Shown: positions 33,131 through 41,203 of the stretch, in pieces
Layout of the letters: every line of letters begins with the position of its first letter
Numbering within the stretch: position 1 is the stretch's first letter
NCBI RefSeq assembly: GCF_900231835.1
Contig: NZ_OCTN01000001.1
Location: 372,001-436,000, forward strand
Source: Pontivivens marinum
GTDB lineage: Bacteria; Pseudomonadota; Alphaproteobacteria; Rhodobacterales; Rhodobacteraceae
Length of the DNA: 64,000 nucleotides
Direction of reading: 5' to 3'
Made by a program: the position numbers and the translations under genes
The notes under the pieces: model-generated
Seen by the model: only the letters and a program-made list of their open reading frames with translations
The model's database searches: none
What the model was told of the DNA's origin: nothing

Positions 33131-36100
33131 TCAGGTGATGAAGAACAGTTCGTCAACCAGCGCCAGCTCAGCGTCCAGAACTTCCTGCGGGATATCGTCA
33201 CAATCGTCGATGGTTGGCGTATCGCCGTCCAGACCGACCACATCCAGCAGATCATCCAACAGACCGCCCAGACCACTTTCCGCACCAATTGCATAGGTGG
33301 AGATGGTGGCGTTGTAGTCATCGACCAATGCCTCAACCGCATCCTCGGCACCTGTGCTGGACGAACCACCACCGGTGAAGATGAACACGCGGTTATCCGC
33401 ATTTTCATCCATCTCGCTCTGCAACGATGTCAGTGCACCGCTGAGGTTCGAGGAGGAAGCAAGGCTGCCATCGATGTCATATGGGCTGCCGATCTCCGTC
33501 GCGGTGGAACCGTATGTGAAGTAGCTGCTCGATGTGCTGAGGTCGGAGAAGTTATCCCAAACCGTTGGCAGCACTTCACCCAACTGACCTGCCATCTCGA
33601 TCGAAAGGTCGATCCAGCTGGTGCTGCCGTCGCCGTTGAAATCGCAATCGAGCGACGCAACATTGACGAACATCGAGGCCGAAGCATCGATCAGGAAGTA
33701 GTAGTTCACATCTGCCGAAACGCCGGCATCCGAACCCTCACCATTCACAACGATCTCGATCGTAGCGGAATCACCCTCACCAGCCGCGTCAGATGCGGAG
33801 TAGTTGAAGGAGACGATCTCGCTCTGACCATCGTTCAGTGCAAGGAACTGATCGCTAGGATCGAAGGCAAACGTACCGTCTGCCTCAACCGTCAGCGTAC
33901 CGGTCCAGCCCTTGCCAGCCGAGGTCAGCTCAATCGCCGCACCCGGAACAAGCGTCTGACCCGCAACTGTTTCGATCGTGATCGTGTCACCGATGTCATT
34001 ATCGGTCACCAGAGCCGACAGATCGCCAGTGGCGACTTCCGTCTCAAGGATCTCGATGATCTGGCCAGTCGCAACCGGTGGCGTGTTTGGTGCTGCATCA
34101 TCAGCGCCAGTGATCGTAACCGTTACGGACTTCGTATCGGTCTGGACCACACCACCATCGCTGGATTCAACAGTGTACTGGAAGGTGAACGTATCGATAT
34201 CACCGGCATTCATGATCTCAGCGGCTTGTGCGCTAGGCTGATAGCGCATCGAACCATCAACGAAGACCGTCAACGTACCGGTCAGGCCGTTATCGGTGAT
34301 GATGTTGTTCGCAACAACATTACCGAAGCGACCGGAGGTCGAAAGGCTCATCCCGTCGCTGATACCAGCCAACGTAACCGCATCACCATCTGGATCGCTT
34401 GCGCCATCCATAATGTTGACGTTCAGCAGCTCGGTGTCCTCATCCGTGGTGTATGCCTGATCGATAGCAATCGGCGGAGAGTTGATGCCGTTGATATCAA
34501 TCGTTGCAGTCGCGGTGGAGGACTGAACCGTGGTTCCGCCAGTCGATTCTACGGTGAACTCGAAGGTGATGAAATCAGGCTGATCCTGATCCAGATCGGT
34601 CGAGGTGGACACATAGGTGAATGTGCCATCCGCGTTGATCGTCAGCAGGCCAGTGCCACCCTCGGTGGTTGTGACTGCAACAGCCTCACCGATTGCGCCC
34701 AACGATGTGGAGACCAGCGAAATCGCATCGCCATCCGCATCCGTGGAGTTTGCAAGCAGATCGCCCGAAACCGTGGAGATTTCGCCAATGTTGTTCTGCT
34801 CGAACACCACCACACCAACATCGCCAGCAATCGGCGCAACGTTCACGCCGTTGATGTTGATCGTTGCCTGCGAGGAGGAGAACTGCTGCGTCACACCGCC
34901 CGAGGAAACTGCGGTGAATTCAATCACCACCATGTCGCTCTCGTTCAGGTCCATGGAGCTGTCCAGAGCGGTCAATGTGAACGAACCGTCCGCACCAATC
35001 GTCAGTTCAGCGTCATGACCGCTGGTGGTTGTGACAATAACCGTCTCCCCCACGGCACCGACCGAGGTCGAGAACACAGTGATCGCATCGCCATCAGCAT
35101 CCGTAGCACCGTCCAGCAGGTTGCCAGTGACAACGTTGCTCAGGCCCTGATCGTTCGCCTCGGATATCTGGAAGGTCGAGTTGACCGTCACAGGCGCCAC
35201 GTTCACGCCGTTGATGTTGATCGTCGCCGTTGCCGTGTCGGATTGCGTAACCACGCCACCGGTGGATTCAACCGTGAAGTCGAAGGTGATGCTGTCTGCC
35301 TCACCCAGGTCCAGGCTGTCATCGGTGGATACGAACGAGAATGTACCATCGGTGTTGATCGTCAACTCACCGGTACGACCGCCATCGGTGGTGACGGAAA
35401 CCGTATCACCAATTGTGCCAACCGTGGTGGATGCCAGAACCAGCGTGTCACCGTCGATATCCGTTGCATCGAACAACAGGTTGCCAGCAGCGGTGCTGGT
35501 CAGACCCTGATCGTTCATCTCGTTCAGCGTGATGCTCTGCGAGATAGCAACCGGCGCATCGTTCAGGCCGTTGATGGTGATCGTCACCGTCTTTGTGTCG
35601 GTCTGAACCGTGGTGCCGCCCGACGATGCGATTGTGTAATCGAAGGTCAGGGTATCGGTTTCGGTCAGGTCCAGCGCATCGCTGGTCGATGTGAAGGTGA
35701 ACGTACCGTCATCATTGATCTGAAGAAGACCGCTTTGGCCGCCTTCAGTCGTGACCAGACGTGTACCGCCAATCGCACCCAGTGTGGTGGATTGCAGGGA
35801 CATCGCATCGCCATCCGCATCAACCGCACCGGCCAGCAGATCGCCGTCGATTGCGTTTGGTGTGGTTGGGGCGGTGGATGCCTCATCCATGCTCAGATCG
35901 ATGTTCTGCGCCGCAGGACCAACATTCACACCAGCGATGGTAACAGTCGCGGTCTGCGTGTCGAACTGATCCGTTACACCACCCGACGACACAACAGTGA
36001 AGTCGAAGGTGTAGCTGTCAGTCTCGCCCAGATCCATGCTGTCATCAGCCGAGGACAGTGTGAACGAACCATCAGCAGCCACTGTCAGCAGCGCCGCAAC

Positions 36101-39100
36101 GCCCGCTGCGGTGGTTACTGCCAGCGTCTCACCCAGTGCACCGGCGGAGATACCGGAGACTGTGATCGTGTCGCCATCCGCATCAGTCGCGCCGTTCAGC
36201 AGGTTGCCCGCTGCGGTGCTGTTCTGACCCTCAGCGTTCTGCTCGCTGATTGCGAAGCTCTGCGCCGTGGCAACAGGACCTTCGTTCAGGCCAGTGATGG
36301 TGATCGTCGCAGTGGACGATGCCGTCGCCTGACCGTCAGTGGCGGTATAGCCGAAGGTGATTGTGTCTGTCTGACCCATATCCAGATCAACACCATCCGG
36401 CGTGAAGGTGAACGAACCGTCTGCGTTAACGATCAGCGTACCGGTGTTGCCGCCATCGGTGGTGACGCTAACGCCCTCACCCAATGCGCCAGCGGTGATG
36501 CTCTCAACAGTGATGACATCGCCATCCGCGTCGGTCGCATCGTCCAGCAGGTTGCCGGAAACAGGTGTCGCCTCATCGGTCAGCGCGGCAACAACCTCAA
36601 CAACTGGTGCAACATTGTCTGTTACGCCGGTCACTGTGATGGTCAGCGTGCCGTCAGCCGAGGCCGTTTCACCAGCAGTCTCACCCGAGGTGCGGGTCAT
36701 CACGACGTTATCGATACGGCCGCCATAGCTGTCGCTGACTGGCAGACCCTCGAATGCGATGCGGTGATCGCCCTCAGTCAGGTCGAAATTGACCGTCAGG
36801 GACTTCTTCTCCAGATCGTCGGAGTTCAGCGTTGCAACAACAACCCCGTCAACCAGAACCGAAACACCCGAAGTGTCGTCGATTTCGCCGTTCAGGGCGC
36901 GTGCATAGAAGTCGAGGCTCAGCTCGAAGGAACCGTCGGAACCAGCGTAGACATCCTGATACAGCGTGCTGTTAAAGCGCGCGTCCAGCTCAGCCACGGT
37001 GTTGTTGGTGTCGATGTTTTCCGAACCGCCAACGTTACCGCTTTGCAGTTCGATATCGCCTTCCAGAACCGACCAGCCCTCAACCAGATCCTGATCGAGA
37101 TAGTTCCACTGACCGTCTGTGCCGCTGGTGTTGAACAGCAGCTCGGAACCGCCACCCTCGAAGTCGCCGTTGACGATCAGGCGATCATCAGGAGTCGCAA
37201 CAGTCGTGGTCGCAGTTGCAGTGTAGTTCAGGCTGATTGTGTCAACGTCGCCGTCGTTCAGCTCCTCGAAGCCTTCGTTAGGCTCGAAGGTGTAGGAACC
37301 GTCTGCGTTCACTGTCAGCAGACCGGTCAGACCACCCTCGGAGGTCACTTCAAAGCTCTCGCCAACAACGCCGCCCTCGATCGCGGAAACGGCCAGCGTC
37401 CCCTCGGTCGTTGCGTCGTTCTCCAGGATGTTGCCCGAAACAGCGGTATCTTCGTCAGTGGTGTTTGTGTCGTTCTCGACCGAGATAACCGGCCCGTCCG
37501 ACGCGCCGTCGATGGTCACAGTGACCGTCGCGGTGTCGTAAACATAGGCAGGGACTTCCTCAGTCGAACCCAGCACCAGATCGTCGATGCCGCCGGACCC
37601 CTTGAGCACAACAACCATGTACGAAACGTCTACACCGTTCAGCGCAACTTCGTTGATGGAGTTGTTGGAGCCGCCGCTGACCCACTGCTCGCCAGTCTTG
37701 CACCAGTTCTCATCAAAGAAACCGATCCAGACACCTTCTTCGTTGTCTACGATGGTCAGCGAGCTGACATCAGTAGGCTCATCGAAGGAGAAGCGGATTT
37801 CGCCGCCAGCAGCGTTATCATCAGGATCCCACTCGTGGCCGTCCTCGGAGATGATCAGCAGGTTGCCCTGCGTATCAGTCGCCAGATCCCAGTCGCCGCC
37901 GGTCGGGTTGTTGGAGTCGAAGATCATCGCCTCGTCAATGCACTTGTTATAGGCATGAACGTTGATGGTAACACCGTCGATCTGGTTGGTGATCGTCTCA
38001 CCGGTGTTGAACTCTTCGAAGTCGATTGTGCGTGTGCTGTCGATGGTTGTGAAACCATCCTGCGACTTAACAGTGAAGTCGAAGCTGAACGTGTCCGTCT
38101 CACCCTCGGCCATGTCGTTCGCATCAGCACCCGGAGTATAGGTGTATGTGCCGTCTGCGTTCACAACAACCGTACCGGTATAGCCGTTCGCAGTGGTAAC
38201 CTCGATTGCCTCACCGATCGCGCCCAGCGATGTGCCGTCCAACGTGACAACGTCGCCGTCTACGTCGAATGCGCCGTCCATAACGTTGCCAGTAACGGCC
38301 TCGTCCTCGGAGGTGCGAACCGCCTGATCAACAGCAACAGGCGCATCGTTTACGCCGGTAACTTCGATGGTCAGTGTCGCGGTATCTGTCAGGCCGTCGG
38401 AATTCAGAACCGTGTAGTCGAGGGAGACAGTTGCCGTCTCGCCTGCACCCAGTGCATCGAAGTCGCCAGCAGCATCGAAATCAACGGAACCGTCAGCAGC
38501 AACCAGAACGCGGCCGCCATCTTCCAGATCGATCCAAACGCCGACCAGCGATGCGGAGCCGTCGATTTCCTTGACGACCAGCGCCTCGGATGTGTTGGAC
38601 GCATCGTTCAGCAGAACGTTGATGTCGTTATCGCCAAAGCCTTCGCCCTGCATAACAGCAAGGAAGTCGTCATCCGCATCAGGCGCCGAAGCATGCGAAC
38701 CGATCTCACCGCCGTCTAGGCAGGCATAGCTCAGCGAGCCACAATCGCCGTAGTAGCATGCAGCGGTCAGCTCAACGCCCTGCGCAGGAACTGCACCGTA
38801 GAACGCGAAGTGATCGTTGCCGCCGTCAGGCAGGTTCGTGCCCTCGATCTCGATCATGTAGTAGGTGTTGCCATCATCGCCGTGCACGACGAAGTAGCCT
38901 TCCCAGTAGACGTTACCGGCATCGGTCCAGTTTCCGTCCTCGTTCAGCCAACCGGACTGATTGTCCGAACCCTGCTCGTTCGCATTACGACCACTGTCGC
39001 CAGCCAGACCGGAATCATTGTCGCTGACATACATCGTCGCATCAGCACCCGAATAGGTGAAGCTGTCGCCGGTGCTGAAGTTGCTGTCAGTACGGATCGA

Positions 39101-39154
39101 GTTCTCATCGATAACCGTGAAACTGTTCCAGGAATAATTGCTACTGCGGCCCAT
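33131..39154 (-). CDS. Giant secreted repeat protein with cadherin-like/VCBS repeats and C-terminal vWA domain
   Basis: A 2007-residue acidic protein without an N-terminal signal peptide, consistent with type I secretion. Order: an N-terminal module (about 1-150, ending FAFYGAVPAQGVEL) resembling those before Hint domains in rhodobacterial secreted proteins; about eleven Ig-like repeats of roughly 115-120 residues with DADGD and NADGTFTF-type motifs; two non-repeat modules inserted among them (about 395-550, with three cysteines; and about 655-830, LIVNGDFEGGG...GRIDNVVMTR, a carbohydrate-binding-like jelly-roll); then a vWA domain from about 1815 with a MIDAS DASAS. I see no RTX nonapeptides. 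The start at 39154 has AGAGGA upstream. No type I secretion genes are in the window. Likely surface adhesin or matrix protein. Confidence 0.88.
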   Translation of the reverse strand: MGRSSNYSWNSFTVIDENSIRTDSNFSTGDSFTYSGADATMYVSDNDSGLAGDSGRNANEQGSDNQSGWLNEDGNWTDAGNVYWEGYFVVHGDDGNTYYMIEIEGTNLPDGGNDHFAFYGAVPAQGVELTAACYYGDCGSLSYACLDGGEIGSHASAPDADDDFLAVMQGEGFGDNDINVLLNDASNTSEALVVKEIDGSASLVGVWIDLEDGGRVLVAADGSVDFDAAGDFDALGAGETATVSLDYTVLNSDGLTDTATLTIEVTGVNDAPVAVDQAVRTSEDEAVTGNVMDGAFDVDGDVVTLDGTSLGAIGEAIEVTTANGYTGTVVVNADGTYTYTPGADANDMAEGETDTFSFDFTVKSQDGFTTIDSTRTIDFEEFNTGETITNQIDGVTINVHAYNKCIDEAMIFDSNNPTGGDWDLATDTQGNLLIISEDGHEWDPDDNAAGGEIRFSFDEPTDVSSLTIVDNEEGVWIGFFDENWCKTGEQWVSGGSNNSINEVALNGVDVSYMVVVLKGSGGIDDLVLGSTEEVPAYVYDTATVTVTIDGASDGPVISVENDTNTTDEDTAVSGNILENDATTEGTLAVSAIEGGVVGESFEVTSEGGLTGLLTVNADGSYTFEPNEGFEELNDGDVDTISLNYTATATTTVATPDDRLIVNGDFEGGGSELLFNTSGTDGQWNYLDQDLVEGWSVLEGDIELQSGNVGGSENIDTNNTVAELDARFNSTLYQDVYAGSDGSFELSLDFYARALNGEIDDTSGVSVLVDGVVVATLNSDDLEKKSLTVNFDLTEGDHRIAFEGLPVSDSYGGRIDNVVMTRTSGETAGETASADGTLTITVTGVTDNVAPVVEVVAALTDEATPVSGNLLDDATDADGDVITVESITAGALGEGVSVTTDGGNTGTLIVNADGSFTFTPDGVDLDMGQTDTITFGYTATDGQATASSTATITITGLNEGPVATAQSFAISEQNAEGQNSTAAGNLLNGATDADGDTITVSGISAGALGETLAVTTAAGVAALLTVAADGSFTLSSADDSMDLGETDSYTFDFTVVSSGGVTDQFDTQTATVTIAGVNVGPAAQNIDLSMDEASTAPTTPNAIDGDLLAGAVDADGDAMSLQSTTLGAIGGTRLVTTEGGQSGLLQINDDGTFTFTSTSDALDLTETDTLTFDYTIASSGGTTVQTDTKTVTITINGLNDAPVAISQSITLNEMNDQGLTSTAAGNLLFDATDIDGDTLVLASTTVGTIGDTVSVTTDGGRTGELTINTDGTFSFVSTDDSLDLGEADSITFDFTVESTGGVVTQSDTATATININGVNVAPVTVNSTFQISEANDQGLSNVVTGNLLDGATDADGDAITVFSTSVGAVGETVIVTTTSGHDAELTIGADGSFTLTALDSSMDLNESDMVVIEFTAVSSGGVTQQFSSSQATININGVNVAPIAGDVGVVVFEQNNIGEISTVSGDLLANSTDADGDAISLVSTSLGAIGEAVAVTTTEGGTGLLTINADGTFTYVSTSTDLDQDQPDFITFEFTVESTGGTTVQSSTATATIDINGINSPPIAIDQAYTTDEDTELLNVNIMDGASDPDGDAVTLAGISDGMSLSTSGRFGNVVANNIITDNGLTGTLTVFVDGSMRYQPSAQAAEIMNAGDIDTFTFQYTVESSDGGVVQTDTKSVTVTITGADDAAPNTPPVATGQIIEILETEVATGDLSALVTDNDIGDTITIETVAGQTLVPGAAIELTSAGKGWTGTLTVEADGTFAFDPSDQFLALNDGQSEIVSFNYSASDAAGEGDSATIEIVVNGEGSDAGVSADVNYYFLIDASASMFVNVASLDCDFNGDGSTSWIDLSIEMAGQLGEVLPTVWDNFSDLSTSSSYFTYGSTATEIGSPYDIDGSLASSSNLSGALTSLQSEMDENADNRVFIFTGGGSSSTGAEDAVEALVDDYNATISTYAIGAESGLGGLLDDLLDVVGLDGDTPTIDDCDDIPQEVLDAELALVDELFFIT
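34060..36620 (-). repeat. Tandem ~360-bp repeat units inside the adhesin gene
   Basis: Unit boundaries (the [AGP]PV/I linker after TI-x-G-x-N) recur near 36600, 36270, 35920, 35560, 35205, 34840, 34475 and 34060, a spacing of about 330-415 and mostly 360 bases. Units are diverged at the DNA level but retain DATDADGD, SVTTDGG and NADGTF-type cores. The region is prone to recombination and assembly collapse. Confidence 0.8.
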
Positions 39155-39199
39155 ACATTCGATCCTCTTTTGCAGCACTTGCTGCGTGTCCCTTGAAGC

Positions 39200-39220
39200 G
39201 ACTCCATCGCATGGAGTCGG
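39200..39220 (-). promoter_or_regulatory. Perfect hairpin with two GANTC sites in the adhesin upstream region
   Basis: Arms CGACTCCAT (39200-39208) and ATGGAGTCG (39212-39220) are perfectly complementary around CGC. Each arm contains one GANTC site (GACTC at 39201-39205, GAGTC at 39215-39219), the target of the alphaproteobacterial cell-cycle methylase CcrM. It lies 46 bases upstream of the start codon. Confidence 0.55.
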
Positions 39221-39253
39221 GAGAGATCGCCCCCACGACGCTCTCTGATGGTG

Positions 39254-39269
39254 GTTAACTATCGGTTAA
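39254..39269 (-). promoter_or_regulatory. Consensus CtrA-binding site upstream of the adhesin gene
   Basis: Read on the minus strand the bases are TTAACCGATAGTTAAC, an exact match to the established CtrA consensus TTAA-N7-TTAAC, in the orientation of the adhesin gene and about 100 bases before its start codon. I saw no other exact match upstream of a gene in this window. Regulation by CtrA is inferred. Confidence 0.65.
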
Positions 39270-39379
39270 ATGTGACCGCAATTAGGCCCACCCAGCCCTA
39301 TTCACTCTCAATCCGAGTAGGCCCGCACCCCCGTCACGTCCAGTAAAAACACGTAGAACAGTGCATTTTGCAACGAAGA

Positions 39380-39407
39380 GGGCGCGCCACTTTTCAGTGA
39401 CACGCCC
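39380..39407 (-). terminator. Possible weak terminator after the 5'-nucleotidase gene
   Basis: GGGCG (39380-39384) pairs with CGCCC (39403-39407) and CACT with AGTG inside, around a TTTC loop with a small internal mismatch. It lies 38 bases beyond the gene's stop on the minus strand. There is no clear T run. The rest of 39155-39444 holds only the adhesin's upstream sites. Confidence 0.4.
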
Positions 39408-39444
39408 CATGGTTGTATTGTGACGCTAGGTCTTACTGTGCGCC

Positions 39445-41028
39445 TTACTCGACAGAAGTGATCCGACCACCGATTCCCGGAACATAATCACCCGCTGCGG
39501 CCAGATAATCTGCAAGAACAACTTCCAGACCGGGGCCGTAATCGTAAGTATTCGTGCCCTCATCAGCGAAGACGGCGTAACCATCGCCGCCACCACGCAT
39601 GAAGTTGTTGGAGGCAACGCCGTAGATCGCGCTTGGGTCCAGTGCGGTGAACGAACCGTCCTCGCCCTCGATCTCAACCGAAACGATACGTGCGCCAACT
39701 TCGGCTGCCGGATCCCATGTGAAGCGCATGCCGCCAACCTGTGGGAAGCGACCGCCGCCATCCTCAACCTGACTAACACCGTTTTCCAGCGCGGTCAGAA
39801 TACCGGCACCGGTCAGGTTGAACGTGGCCAAAGTGTTCTGGAACGGCAGAACCGTCAGCACCTCACCCATGGTGACCTCACCCGCGTCAATGGACGAACG
39901 CAGGCCGCCACCGTTAACGATTGCGACGTCGATGCCCTGCCCCTCAAGACGCTCCAGCATTGCGGTGGTGACCAACGCACCCATCTCGCACTCAACGGCA
40001 CGACAGGACGAACGGTCGCCATCAATGGACGCAGAGGTGGAGCCGATCACACGGTTGCGGATTTCATCCAGCGGGCCTGCCAGCTCCTCAACACGCGCAA
40101 CAGTTGCGACATCCTCGGTCACGCTGGCATCCAGTAGGCGAGGCTCACCGGTTGCGGAGATCAGGTTGCCATCATCATCGAATGTGATCTGCAACTCGCC
40201 CAGATATTTGGTGTAGGCATAGGCCTGAACAACCGCCGTATTTCCAACCATAGTTGGGTATGGGCCATCTGCATCCTCGTCCAGATTGGACAGGAACGTG
40301 TTTGAGTGACCGCCAACGATCACGTCCACACCCTCAACCGCGGCAGCGACTTCCAGATCGACATTGTAACCGGAATGGCTGAGCACAACGATCTTGTTGA
40401 TGCCCTGCGCCTCAAACCGCTCAACCTCGGCGCGCACGGCGTCGATCGGGTTCGAGAAGGTCACATTGTTACCCGGCGAGGACAGAACCGAGGTTTCCTC
40501 AGGCGTCAGACCGATCAGGCCGATCACCTCACCACCGATGGTCACGATGGAGGATTTGTTCAGCACGCCGTCCAGCAGCGGCTCCGCCGAAACATCCGCG
40601 TTGGACATCAGGACGGGGAAGTTAACCGTATCCATAAATCCACGCAGAACCTCAGGACCGTCGTCGAATTCGTGGTTGCCCACGGTCATCGCGTCGTACT
40701 CCATCAGGTTCATGAACTCAGCGGCTGCCTGACCCTTATAGTAGGTGTAGAACAACGTGCCCTGGAACTGATCGCCACCATCGACCAGCAGGACGTTTTC
40801 ATTGGCTGCGCGTGCCTCGGCGATTGCGCTAACCAAACGGGCCATGCCGCCAAAGCATTCGCCAGCGGTGTTGTCCTCGGCGTTGCACGATGAATCGTAT
40901 TTGCTGATCGGCTCAATGCGGCTGTGCACATCATTGGTGTGAACGACGGTCATGCTGAAATCGGCATGCGCGGTCGTCGCCAGTGCGCTCAGCGCGACGG
41001 TGGCGGCTAGAATCGGCTTCAGGGACAT
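39445..41028 (-). CDS. Periplasmic 5'-nucleotidase / bifunctional metallophosphatase (UshA-like)
   Basis: A 527-residue exported enzyme with signal peptide MSLKPILAATVALSALATTAHA. The two-metal phosphoesterase domain has VVHTNDVHSR, LLVDGGDQFQGT, AMTVGNHEFDDG, VVLSHSG and VDVIVGGHSN, and the C-terminal substrate domain has IAIVNGGGLRSSIDAG-type sequence (VAIVNGGGLRSSIDAGEVTMGEVLTVLPF) and YGVASNNFMRGGGDGY. It hydrolyses extracellular nucleotides for phosphate and nucleoside uptake. GAGG precedes the ATG. Divergent from the aminotransferase gene with a shared region carrying a palindrome at 41127-41145. Confidence 0.93.
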   Translation of the reverse strand: MSLKPILAATVALSALATTAHADFSMTVVHTNDVHSRIEPISKYDSSCNAEDNTAGECFGGMARLVSAIAEARAANENVLLVDGGDQFQGTLFYTYYKGQAAAEFMNLMEYDAMTVGNHEFDDGPEVLRGFMDTVNFPVLMSNADVSAEPLLDGVLNKSSIVTIGGEVIGLIGLTPEETSVLSSPGNNVTFSNPIDAVRAEVERFEAQGINKIVVLSHSGYNVDLEVAAAVEGVDVIVGGHSNTFLSNLDEDADGPYPTMVGNTAVVQAYAYTKYLGELQITFDDDGNLISATGEPRLLDASVTEDVATVARVEELAGPLDEIRNRVIGSTSASIDGDRSSCRAVECEMGALVTTAMLERLEGQGIDVAIVNGGGLRSSIDAGEVTMGEVLTVLPFQNTLATFNLTGAGILTALENGVSQVEDGGGRFPQVGGMRFTWDPAAEVGARIVSVEIEGEDGSFTALDPSAIYGVASNNFMRGGGDGYAVFADEGTNTYDYGPGLEVVLADYLAAAGDYVPGIGGRITSVE

Positions 41029-41126
41029 TTATGACCTCATTTGGCTGTTGGATAACGGCATCGTGGTAAGAGTTGACCAAAAGATCAACGGTGCAGATCA
41101 CCCTTCGCATGAATGTCACGCTAGGT

Positions 41127-41145
41127 CGTGATGTGATTCATCACG
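41127..41145. promoter_or_regulatory. Palindromic operator candidate between 5'-nucleotidase and aminotransferase genes
   Basis: CGTGATGTGATTCATCACG is a perfect 7-5-7 inverted repeat. A GATTCA element is repeated directly 10 bases apart at 41135 and 41145. The site is 58 bases from the aminotransferase start and about 100 from the nucleotidase start. Shape suits a GntR- or LacI-type dimer; none is encoded next door. Confidence 0.45.
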
Positions 41146-41203
41146 ATTCAACGCATTGCTATGGCGACAACACTCCCCCACGCTCCGCGTAGGAGGACAT
41201 GTC

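Noticed and set aside
34226-38719. A 1497-residue open frame on the plus strand opposite the adhesin gene
   Set aside because: It mirrors the adhesin repeats base for base, has no ribosome site, and its translation is a low-complexity Arg/Gly/Asn-rich shadow. The minus-strand product has clear domains, repeats and a good start, so the open antisense frame is explained by its codon choice (few minus-strand codons that read as stops in reverse).
33131-39154. RTX toxin
   Set aside because: No GGxGxDxUx nonapeptide repeats or toxin domain are visible; the protein is better described as a repeat adhesin with a vWA domain.
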